NCBI RefSeq assembly: GCF_010915725.1 | Contig: NZ_JAAIJR010000061.1 | Location: 1 to 32,307 of the forward strand | Direction of reading: 5' to 3' | From: Thiorhodococcus mannitoliphagus | GTDB taxonomy: Bacteria; Pseudomonadota; Gammaproteobacteria; Chromatiales; Chromatiaceae | DNA length: 32,307 bases | Shown here: in pieces, positions 7,200 through 14,699 of the stretch | Layout of the letters: each line of letters begins with the position of its first letter | How positions within the stretch are numbered: position 1 is the first letter of the stretch | Notes under the pieces: generated by a model | The model's input: only the letters and a program-made list of their open reading frames with translations | Told to the model about the DNA's origin: nothing | Databases searched by the model: none | Translations under genes and position numbers: made by a program

Positions 7200-8470
7200 G
7201 CGATCAGCCTCCAGCGCAAGCCCGCGAGTCACGGGCGCCCACATCCTGGGGTGCCGGGGACGGGGACAGCTCCTCGGTGGAGCGGGGCTTCGCTGCAAGG
7301 CCGAGCGGCGAGTCGAGGTCTGCGAGCGGCGTGGTCGTCGGTGTCGTGCTCGTCAACGACTCGCCGGTTGCGCGCGCGGTGACCGGCGCGGTGGTTCAGG
7401 CGGCGGGCGAGTTTCGACTGCTCGGGAGCGCCGCGGGCGGTCTGGCGGGCGTTGCGATGGTCTGCGATAAGCGTCCGGCATTGGTCCTTCTGGATATGCA
7501 CATGCCCGACATCAATGGCGTTGAGGTCACCCGACGGATCATGCGCGATTGCCCGACGCGCATCCTGATCTGCAGCGCCACCATCCACCGCAATGCGGGC
7601 TTCCTGTTCGATGCACTGGCGGCGGGGGCGCTCGACTTCGCCCATACACCGACACTCGCGGCCAAGGCGGGATCTCAAGTCGGCCGCGCAGAGCTGCTCA
7701 GCGCCGGCGCTGAACTCCTGCACAAGATGCGGCTGGTGTTGCAGCTCGAGCCTTCAGCGCGAACGCCGAGCTTGAGCCGATCGCGGCGTCCGTCGGGCGC
7801 TGCGCCAGTGGACTGGGTGTCAGAGCGCCGCCCGGACCCTCAGCCAGGTCTGCCATCGGCCGAGATTGCGCGGCACGCGCACCATGGCTTGATCACCAGC
7901 CTGCCGCCCATCGTCGCCATCGGCTGTTCAACTGGCGGCCCATCGACCCTGGCCCGCTTGCTGCGCGCCTTACCACGAGCCCTACCCGCTGCCGTGGTGG
8001 TGTCGCAGCATATCGAGGCGGATTTCACCGCAGGGCTGGCCCAATGGTTGAGCGAAGAGGCCGGCAAGCCGGTCTGCGTCGCACGCGATGGCGAGCCACC
8101 ACTGGCCGGTCGCGTCTACATCGCCGCTGGGGGGCGGCGCAATCTGACGCTCGCCGCTTGGGGCGCGCTTCGCTATGAGCACTCGGGCGATGCGCTCTAC
8201 TATCCCAATATCGACCGGATGATGACCAGCGTCGGTGAACGGCTTGGTCAGCGGGCCTGTGGTGTGATCTTGACCGGGCTCGGCGACGACGGGGCGGCCG
8301 GGCTCGCGGTCCTGGCTGCGGCTGGTGGTCGGGTGTTGGTGGAGGACCCGCAGACGGCGGTGATCGATGGCATGCCGCGCGCCGTGCTGCGTCGGGGGTT
8401 GGCAACCCACGGCCAGTCACCGGAAGACCTGGCGCTGACCATCGCGCGTTGGGCGCGAGGCGTCGCATGA
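7196..8470 (+). CDS. cheB: CheB-type receptor methylesterase with WspF-like receiver
   Basis: A 424-residue protein with a receiver domain (about 45-155) followed by a CheB methylesterase domain (about 235-424). The receiver begins VVLVNDSP rather than the usual VDDS and has phospho-acceptor D100 in LLDMHMPDINGVE. Where classical CheB has a lysine it reads ALDFAHTPT; the VND and TPT motifs are, from memory, also seen in WspF. The catalytic triad is visible: S245 in GCSTGGP, H272 in VSQHIEADF, and D365 in LTGLGDDGA. It would remove methyl groups from the receptor, opposing CheR and damping kinase output. The first 40 residues are extra and low in similarity. ATG at 7196 overlaps the cheA stop by four bases, and the cheR ATG overlaps its own stop the same way. 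Confidence 0.93.
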   Translation: MSDQPPAQARESRAPTSWGAGDGDSSSVERGFAARPSGESRSASGVVVGVVLVNDSPVARAVTGAVVQAAGEFRLLGSAAGGLAGVAMVCDKRPALVLLDMHMPDINGVEVTRRIMRDCPTRILICSATIHRNAGFLFDALAAGALDFAHTPTLAAKAGSQVGRAELLSAGAELLHKMRLVLQLEPSARTPSLSRSRRPSGAAPVDWVSERRPDPQPGLPSAEIARHAHHGLITSLPPIVAIGCSTGGPSTLARLLRALPRALPAAVVVSQHIEADFTAGLAQWLSEEAGKPVCVARDGEPPLAGRVYIAAGGRRNLTLAAWGALRYEHSGDALYYPNIDRMMTSVGERLGQRACGVILTGLGDDGAAGLAVLAAAGGRVLVEDPQTAVIDGMPRAVLRRGLATHGQSPEDLALTIARWARGVA

Positions 8471-9762
8471 GCACGACCTATGTCGACGCTGCGGTGTGCG
8501 ATTGGGTTCGCTCGACCACAGGGATCAGCATCACGCGCGACAATGCCGCCCCGGTCGAACTGGCGATTCGCCTTGAGGCCGAGCGCCGGCGGTTGAGCCC
8601 TGCCGAGCTGGTCGCTGGCGTGCTGAGCGGACGGCTGCCGGCGCAATCCTTCATCGATGCCATCACCACCAATGAGTCCTATTTCTTCCGTGCTCAGAAG
8701 CAGATGGAGGTTGCTGTCGGTGAGCTGCTCCCGGAACGTCTGCGCAAGCAGCCCGAACGGGACCAGCGGTTGTTGTCGATCCCCTGTGCGCGGGGAGAGG
8801 AGCCCTACAGCATGGCTATCTTGCTGCGCGAGCGGGGTATAGCAGATCCATCGGTCAGGCTCATGGGTGCGGATATCTCGCAACGCTGCCTTGCCGATGC
8901 GCGACGCGGGGAGTTCGGCGCCTTGGCGCTGCGTCGCACCGATGCGGTGCGGGCGAAACGCTGGTTCCGCGCGGTGGACGCGCGTCGTTACCGTCTTGAC
9001 CCGACGATCGTCGCGCGTGTTCAGTTCCATCGGATCAACCTACTCACGGATGACGTGGTCGCGCTGGGTGGTCCCTTCGACATTCTGTTCTGCCAGAATC
9101 TCCTGATCTACTTCGACCCAGCCACGATTGCTCGCGCGCTGGCCGCGCTGCGTCGGCTGCTGCGCCCGGATGGCTGGCTGTTCGTTGACCACACGGAATG
9201 GAATCTCCCGCGCGCCGGCTTCCAGATGCAGGAGCGCGGTGGCTGCGTTGGATTCAGACCCAGCGGCACGCCGCTAACGGACGCGATGGGTCCGCCGCCT
9301 GTATCCCGTCGGCGCGCCGTGCCGAAGCCTCCGCCTGCATTACCGGCGCGTCCTCTGACAAGCACTGCACTGCGGCCCGAGCCGCCGTCACGCGCAGCCA
9401 CGGGACCGGCGCGGGTCACAGATGACGCGTTCGAGCCGCCGCCGCCGACCGCGCTCGATGCCTTCGATGCCGCGCTCGCACAGGCTCCCCTGGACTCGGC
9501 GGCGCTCCTGGGCAAGGCACGCGTGCTGGCCGATGGCGGGGAGGAACTCGAGGCGCTGGAATGCCTGGAGACCTTGCTTGAGGCGCTTGACGAAGGCGCG
9601 ATCCAGATGCCGCTCGATGATCGGATCGAGGCGTTGGCGCTGTTCGGCTTGCTGCTCAACCGTAAGGGGCTTGGTGGTTTGGCGCAGGGCTATTTCGACG
9701 AACTGGCCCGGCTCGCCCCTGGGCATGCGGTGCTGCGCCTGCGTGGGGCCGGCCATGTCTGA
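8467..9762 (+). CDS. cheR: CheR-type protein-glutamate methyltransferase with C-terminal TPR-like extension (WspC-like)
   Basis: A 431-residue protein. Residues 1-250 are a CheR domain: an N-terminal helical part with TTNESYFFRA, the SAM-binding loop LSIPCARGEEPYS near residue 105-118, and FDILFCQNLLIYF, the typical motif after strand 4. SAM-dependent methylation of glutamates on the adjacent receptor is expected. A Pro/Arg-rich linker of about 80 residues leads to a C-terminal helical block with TPR-like spacing (ALLGKARVLADGGEELEALE and onward). CheR with TPRs and an SxPCxxGEEPYS loop is the WspC pattern. I chose ATG 8467 because it overlaps the cheB TGA as ATGA; the frame is open a little further upstream to a TTG at 8449. 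Its stop overlaps the next gene's start by eight bases. Confidence 0.92.
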   Translation: MSTTYVDAAVCDWVRSTTGISITRDNAAPVELAIRLEAERRRLSPAELVAGVLSGRLPAQSFIDAITTNESYFFRAQKQMEVAVGELLPERLRKQPERDQRLLSIPCARGEEPYSMAILLRERGIADPSVRLMGADISQRCLADARRGEFGALALRRTDAVRAKRWFRAVDARRYRLDPTIVARVQFHRINLLTDDVVALGGPFDILFCQNLLIYFDPATIARALAALRRLLRPDGWLFVDHTEWNLPRAGFQMQERGGCVGFRPSGTPLTDAMGPPPVSRRRAVPKPPPALPARPLTSTALRPEPPSRAATGPARVTDDAFEPPPPTALDAFDAALAQAPLDSAALLGKARVLADGGEELEALECLETLLEALDEGAIQMPLDDRIEALALFGLLLNRKGLGGLAQGYFDELARLAPGHAVLRLRGAGHV

Positions 9763-12700
9763 GTCGGGCGGCTTCCGTGTCCTCATCGTCGAGGACTCGC
9801 CGACCATGCGTGCGGTCTGCCAGCGCTCACTGGAGCAGGCCGGATTCGAGTGCGAGACGGCCGTCAGCGGCGAGGATGGCCTGGCCCGGCTGGAGGCGGC
9901 CTGGCACGACTCGCGGCCGTTCCACGGACTCTTGCTCGACTGGCTGCTGCCGGGAATGGATGGCTCCGAGGTGCTGGAGCGCATCGGCGCGGACCGGCGC
10001 TTCGATAACCTCGCCGTGATGATCTTCACCGAACGTCCCGACAGCCGCGCCTATCAGTTGGCGACGCTTCGGCCCAACAACGACATACAGCTCAAAGAGG
10101 ACTTGACGCTGTTGCCCTATCGCATGCGCAAGTTCCTGACCACCTACAGTGACATCGGCGGCATGGGAGATTGGCGTGCCCGGCAGCTCTTGAAGAGTCG
10201 CGAGGATACAGGCGGTACCGTGCTCTTCGTCGACGATTCGCCAACGGTTCGGGCCAAATACGGCGATCTGCTGCGCAACAGCGGCTACGAGGTCCTACTG
10301 GCCGACTCGATGCAGGCGGGCCTTGATCTGGCCCGTCGGCTGCGCCCAGATCTGGCGGTCGTCGATTACTTCATGCCGGGTGGTAATGGCGACGAACTCT
10401 GCCGCAGCTTGTTGGCCGATGATCGGACTAGCGACATCACCGTCGTGATGCATTCGCAGCGCCGCGAGATGGTGGAGCAATCCTTGGATGCCGGTGCCAT
10501 CGATCTGATCTGGAAGAACGACCCGGTCAATATCTTTCTGATGCGCGTGGCCTCGATCATGCGCACCCTGCGTGCCGCGCGTCAGGCCAAGAAGCTGGAC
10601 ATCCTCTTCGCGGCGACGCAGGCACTGGATATCGGCGTGATGTCGTACGCTGATGGGGAATGGCAAGATTTCAACGAGACCATGCACCGCTTCATCGATG
10701 ATTGCGGCAGCCTTGCCGCATTCGATCCGGCGGACGGCGACTGTCTGCCGCGGCGTCTCGAAGATCGCTACAATCGGCATCGCGCCTTCAACATCTATCC
10801 GATCTCGGTCTCGGCGGCGGACCGGGTCGTGCTCATCCAGGACGTCAGTACCGTCGTTGATCAGGCCGATGCGCTGGAGCGCGCACGGGACGAGGCCTTC
10901 GAACTCGCCGAGGCCAAGAGCCAGTTCTTGGCCAATATGAGCCATGAGATTCGCACCCCGCTGAACGGCGTCATCGGCATGCTCGAGCTGCTGCGAGGCA
11001 CCGAAGTCGGCGAGCAGCAGCTGCACTTCATCGACACCGGCGTTGCCTCTGCAGAGGCCCTGCTCGGCGTCATCGGCGACATCCTCGACTTTTCCAAGAT
11101 CGATGCCAACCGGCTAGAGCTGGAGCACTCGCCGTTCATGCTCCCTGGGCTGGTCGAAGAGACGGTGCAGATGCTCGCGGCCAAGGCGACCGAGAAGGGC
11201 CTGGAAATGGTCTGCGACGTGCAACCGGATGTGCCGGTGCAGGTCATCGGTGACCCCAACCGGTTGCGGCAGATCCTGGTCAATCTGCTCGGCAATGCGC
11301 TTAAGTTCACTGAGCAGGGTGAGGTTGGGTTGCGGGTGTGGCTCGAGCAGGCCGAGGGCGCGCAGTTGCGTGTGGCCTTTGCCGTCTGCGATACCGGCGT
11401 CGGCATCGGTCGGGCGGCTCAGCAGCACATCTTCGAGGCCTTTCGTCAGGCCGACAACAGCACCTCGCGGCGGTTTGGTGGCACCGGGCTAGGACTCGCG
11501 ATCAGCAACGAGCTGACACGCATGATGGGCGGTGAACTCAATGTGGAGAGCGCGCCCGGCGCGGGCAGCACCTTCTTGTTCACCGCGGTGTTCGATGCGG
11601 CCAGCGCGGAGTCGGACCAGGCTCCATGGGAAGAAGATGAACTTTCGGTCTTGGCGGGCAAGCGGGTGCTGGTCGTCGACGACAATGCAACCAATCGGCT
11701 CTATCTGCGAGGCCTCTGCGAGGCCTGGCACATGCAGGTGACCGAGGCCGAGGATGGCAAGCGGGCGCTGAGCTGTCTCGATCAAGCGTCGCGGCGATTC
11801 GATCTCATTCTGCTCGATCGGATGATGCCCGAGATGGACGGGCTCGAGTTTCTAAAGCGACTCCTCGCGCGCGGCGAATCCGATCCGCCGCAGGTGGTGC
11901 TGCAGACCTCCATGGACGAATTTGGCGAGGAGCGCGCGGCACGCGAGCTTGGTGCAGCGGGGCGCCTGGTGAAGCCGATCCGTCGACGCGCACTGCTGGA
12001 TTTGCTGACTCGGTTGTTCGGGTCGGGGCGCGCTTCGCAGCCTCCGCCGAAGCAGGCTGATGCGCCTCGGCTGGACGCTTGTCGCGTCCTGGCGGTCGAG
12101 GACAATCCTGTGAATCAAGAGGTGATCTCGGGCATCCTCGCGCGTGCCGGCTGCGAGGTGTCGGTGGCCGAGAACGGCGCGCTGGCGCTTGAGCGGATCG
12201 CCGAAGAGCACTTCGATGTGGTGCTGATGGATTGCGAGATGCCGGTGATGGACGGTCTCACGGCGACGCGCCGGTTGCGCGAGCGCGAGGTCGGACTCAG
12301 CGCCGGCGGTGCAGATGCTGGCAATGCGCGTCAATTGGTGATCGCGCTGACCGCCCATGCGGCGCCCGCTGAGCGTGAGCGCTGCATGGCCGCTGGTGTC
12401 GACGATTACCTGACCAAGCCAGTGCGCGCGGTGGAACTCATCGAGACGATCAGGCGCATACTCGACAAGCGAGCAGATGCCGATTCGCACCCGCGCGCTA
12501 AGTCCTCCGCAGCGGCTGCGCTGGCCCCGGAAGCAGCGGATGGGGCCGCAGTCGAGTCTGGTCCCGCGCAGGCTGAGGAGCCAAGGGTCACGACGCCCAA
12601 GAGCGCTGTGCTGGATCTGCACATGATCCAAGGTCTGCGCGAAGCGATTGGTGACATCGTGCCGGTGATCGAGGCCGCCGTGGCCGATTTGCCGCCGCGG

Positions 12701-12964
12701 CTTGTTCAACTCGAGCAGGCCGCTGCCGATAGCGATGCCGAAACGATGCGCCGCTGTGCACACACCCTGGCCGGATCACTCGGGAATCTCGGCGCACGCG
12801 GCGCGGTGCGGCAGGCGCGCGCACTCGAGCAGCGCGCGGCTTCCGGCGATGCAATCGGCTCGCTGGTCAGCGACGTCGTCGCTGGCGTGCACGAGGCCGA
12901 GGCAGCGCTGCAGCAACTGTTGGAACAAGAACGGCTCCTTGAAAGAGCAAGCAGGCAACCTTGA
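9755..12964 (+). CDS. Multi-receiver hybrid histidine kinase: REC-REC-PAS-like-HK-REC-REC-HPt
   Basis: A 1069-residue, apparently soluble kinase with six potential phosphorylation sites. In order: REC1 (D62 in LLLDWLLPGMDG), REC2 (D204 in AVVDYFMPGGNG), a PAS-like region (about 290-380), HisKA with H397 in NMSHEIRTPLNG, an HATPase with NLLGNALKFT and GGTGLGLAIS, REC3 (D688 in ILLDRMMPEMDG), REC4 (D826 in VLMDCEMPVMDG), and HPt with H1003 in RRCAHTLAGSLGNLG. No membrane segment or signal peptide is seen, so its inputs are probably the two N-terminal receivers and the PAS-like region. ATG 9755 overlaps the cheR stop; the open frame extends back to 9422 only as a shadow inside cheR. Its TGA overlaps the cyclase ATG by one base. 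It is not part of the canonical Wsp gene set, but here it is embedded between cheR and the output cyclase, which suggests it feeds or gates that output. Confidence 0.92.
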   Translation: MSESGGFRVLIVEDSPTMRAVCQRSLEQAGFECETAVSGEDGLARLEAAWHDSRPFHGLLLDWLLPGMDGSEVLERIGADRRFDNLAVMIFTERPDSRAYQLATLRPNNDIQLKEDLTLLPYRMRKFLTTYSDIGGMGDWRARQLLKSREDTGGTVLFVDDSPTVRAKYGDLLRNSGYEVLLADSMQAGLDLARRLRPDLAVVDYFMPGGNGDELCRSLLADDRTSDITVVMHSQRREMVEQSLDAGAIDLIWKNDPVNIFLMRVASIMRTLRAARQAKKLDILFAATQALDIGVMSYADGEWQDFNETMHRFIDDCGSLAAFDPADGDCLPRRLEDRYNRHRAFNIYPISVSAADRVVLIQDVSTVVDQADALERARDEAFELAEAKSQFLANMSHEIRTPLNGVIGMLELLRGTEVGEQQLHFIDTGVASAEALLGVIGDILDFSKIDANRLELEHSPFMLPGLVEETVQMLAAKATEKGLEMVCDVQPDVPVQVIGDPNRLRQILVNLLGNALKFTEQGEVGLRVWLEQAEGAQLRVAFAVCDTGVGIGRAAQQHIFEAFRQADNSTSRRFGGTGLGLAISNELTRMMGGELNVESAPGAGSTFLFTAVFDAASAESDQAPWEEDELSVLAGKRVLVVDDNATNRLYLRGLCEAWHMQVTEAEDGKRALSCLDQASRRFDLILLDRMMPEMDGLEFLKRLLARGESDPPQVVLQTSMDEFGEERAARELGAAGRLVKPIRRRALLDLLTRLFGSGRASQPPPKQADAPRLDACRVLAVEDNPVNQEVISGILARAGCEVSVAENGALALERIAEEHFDVVLMDCEMPVMDGLTATRRLREREVGLSAGGADAGNARQLVIALTAHAAPAERERCMAAGVDDYLTKPVRAVELIETIRRILDKRADADSHPRAKSSAAAALAPEAADGAAVESGPAQAEEPRVTTPKSAVLDLHMIQGLREAIGDIVPVIEAAVADLPPRLVQLEQAAADSDAETMRRCAHTLAGSLGNLGARGAVRQARALEQRAASGDAIGSLVSDVVAGVHEAEAALQQLLEQERLLERASRQP

Positions 12965-14295
12965 TGACTTTAGATACGAATACCGAGGAACGCCCGTTGG
13001 CGCTCGTGGTCGATGACGACCCGGTACTTCGGCTGGCGGTGAAACAATTCGTTGAACGGTTAGGGTTCGAGACGCAAGTGGCCACCGATGGCCGCGCGGC
13101 GGTCGAGCTGTTCACGAAGGTATGCCCCGACATCGTGCTCTTGGATGCGGCGATGCCGGAGATGGACGGCTTCGCCGCCTGTGCCGCGATGCGCGCACTG
13201 CCGGAAGGCGCACATGTCCCGGTGATCATGATCACCGTCTATGAGGACGAGAGCAGCGTCGATCAGGCCTTCAATGTGGGTGCTGATGAGTACATCACGA
13301 AGCCGATCCACTGGGCCGTGCTGCGCAACCGGGTGCTGCACCTGGTCAGTTCCTACCGCGCGGAGCGACAGCTGCGCGATGACCATGCCTTCTTCCAATC
13401 GCTGGTTGATTCGATCCCGGACCCAACCGTTGTCGTCGACACCAACCTCGTTGTGCGCTGGGTCAACAGTTCCGCTCCCGGGTTCTTCGCGTTCGAGGCG
13501 ATCAGCTTGGGCGACCCCTTGGCCTTTCATGCAAAAGCGACCATCGATGATGACAGCGACACGCCCTTGCTGAGTCTGATCACCAATATCGTCACGCATC
13601 CTAAGCATCAGAACGAGACGATCGAGTGCGTGCTCAGTGTCGGTACGGCACACGACAATCGCTTCTTCGCGCAGCTCCACGCACGCGCGCTGCGCGGCGT
13701 GCAAGGGCAGGTGCATGGTTTTATCTTGCGATTGCAGGACGTCACCACGCGTGAGCGCCTGCGCAGCGAGGCGTCGCACTTGGGCGATCTTGCAAGGCAC
13801 GATTCCTTGACCGGGCTGGCAAACCGGATGCTATTCGAAGAGCGTCTGCGCTCCTTGATAGCACGGCACGACGGCACCGACGAGCGGCGTGTGGCACTGC
13901 TGTTTCTTGATCTCGATGGCTTCAAGGCGATCAACGACAGCTATGGCCATGCCGCCGGCGACCAACTCCTGCGCGCGGTTGCTGGCAGGCTCGAGTCGCT
14001 GGTACGGCGCGGTGACCTTGTTTCTCGGCTGGGCGGAGACGAATTCGGCATCTTGCTGACCGAGGTGGCCGATCTTGATGTGATCAAGATGCTCGCCGAG
14101 CGCCTCTTGGATAGCGTTCGTGCGCCGGTTGTGATCGGTGGGGAGTCATGCAGCGTCAGCGCCAGCATCGGCATCGGTGTCTTTCCGGACCATGCCGAGA
14201 GCGGAGAGGATCTCGAGCGCTGCGCCGACTCGGCGATGTATCGGGTGAAGAACGCAGGCAAGAGCGGCATCCGATTCGCCGAGCCGATCCGCTAG
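12964..14295 (+). CDS. Diguanylate cyclase response regulator, REC-PAS-GGDEF (WspR-like output)
   Basis: A 443-residue output protein. REC domain: VVDDDP acidic pocket, phospho-acceptor D61 in VLLDAAMPEMDG, lysine in YITKPI. A PAS-like domain follows at about residues 140-250 (SLVDSIPDPTVVVDTN). The GGDEF domain has the substrate and active-site motif RLGGDEFG at residues 357-361. Five residues before it is R348-R-G-D351, which fits the RxxD inhibitory site that binds cyclic di-GMP. No EAL domain is attached. It would make cyclic di-GMP from two GTP when its receiver is phosphorylated, with product feedback. WspR itself is REC-GGDEF; the PAS insertion here is a difference. ATG 12964 overlaps the kinase stop as TGATG, so translation is tightly coupled. 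It is the last gene of the operon. Confidence 0.95.
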   Translation: MTLDTNTEERPLALVVDDDPVLRLAVKQFVERLGFETQVATDGRAAVELFTKVCPDIVLLDAAMPEMDGFAACAAMRALPEGAHVPVIMITVYEDESSVDQAFNVGADEYITKPIHWAVLRNRVLHLVSSYRAERQLRDDHAFFQSLVDSIPDPTVVVDTNLVVRWVNSSAPGFFAFEAISLGDPLAFHAKATIDDDSDTPLLSLITNIVTHPKHQNETIECVLSVGTAHDNRFFAQLHARALRGVQGQVHGFILRLQDVTTRERLRSEASHLGDLARHDSLTGLANRMLFEERLRSLIARHDGTDERRVALLFLDLDGFKAINDSYGHAAGDQLLRAVAGRLESLVRRGDLVSRLGGDEFGILLTEVADLDVIKMLAERLLDSVRAPVVIGGESCSVSASIGIGVFPDHAESGEDLERCADSAMYRVKNAGKSGIRFAEPIR

Positions 14296-14380
14296 GTCTC
14301 GGCAGGCACTGCATCGCGGGATGCGGCCATGCGCAGCAGCTGAGTTCCTGCCTTGACGAGATACCCACTAGGCGCCTGAT

Positions 14381-14536
14381 TTGCGAGCTTCCTCGGCCGA
14401 GCCAGTTTTTCGCCCAGCAAAGGCGCCCAGTGGGTTCTGGGACGACCTCAACGACCGCATCGAGCAGGTCGGTGTCATGCTGCCCTTGCCGGCGGTCGTG
14501 CGCGAAGGGAGCTTGGCTGCTGAGGCTGTGCTCTGA
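14381..14536 (+). CDS. Possible small ORF or gene remnant, unknown
   Basis: A 51-codon frame beginning at TTG 14381, after an in-frame TAG at 14369, and ending at TGA 14534. It encodes a protein-like string (GFWDDLNDRIEQVGVMLPLP) followed by VVREGSLAAEAVL. The composition looks like a real protein C-terminus rather than random GC-rich sequence, but no ATG or convincing ribosome binding site precedes it. It may be the tail of a lost gene or a small unannotated protein. I do not recognise the family. Confidence 0.3.
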   Translation: MRASSAEPVFRPAKAPSGFWDDLNDRIEQVGVMLPLPAVVREGSLAAEAVL

Positions 14537-14545
14537 GTGAAATGA

Positions 14546-14564
14546 CCCCCGGCAAAGCCGGGGG
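14546..14564. terminator. GC-rich stem-loop after the operon, possible terminator
   Basis: CCCCCGGC-AAA-GCCGGGGG is a perfect 8-bp stem with a three-base loop, followed by CTTATT. It is the strongest hairpin in the spacer between the cyclase and the convergent cytochrome gene. The downstream T-run is poor, so a bidirectional or factor-assisted terminator is more likely than a classical rho-independent one. Confidence 0.5.
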
Positions 14565-14577
14565 CTTATTGGGGCGA

Positions 14578-14621
14578 CCGCCTCGAAGGCGGATCAAGAG
14601 CTGGAGCCGCCCAAGGCGGCT
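14578..14621. repeat. Two further short hairpins beside the terminator
   Basis: CCGCCT-CGA-AGGCGG at 14578-14592 and AGCCGCC-CAA-GGCGGCT at 14605-14621 follow the first stem-loop at near-regular spacing. All three have purine-rich three-base loops and C-rich 5' arms. Just downstream, a direct repeat of about 15 bases (CTGCATTGCCCCTAC) occurs twice, around 14650-14687. The cluster lies between convergent genes and looks like a REP-style intergenic element, but it is too small to classify. Confidence 0.45.
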
Positions 14622-14699
14622 GACTCGACGCCGAACGCGGTGGAGCCCTGCTGCTGCATTGCCCCTACTACTGCATTGCCCCTACCGAGATCGCGCTCA

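Noticed and set aside
9422-9754. Upstream extension of the hybrid-kinase frame inside cheR
   Set aside because: Arg/Ser/Trp-rich shadow sequence in the real cheR C-terminus; the receiver begins right after ATG 9755, which overlaps the cheR stop.
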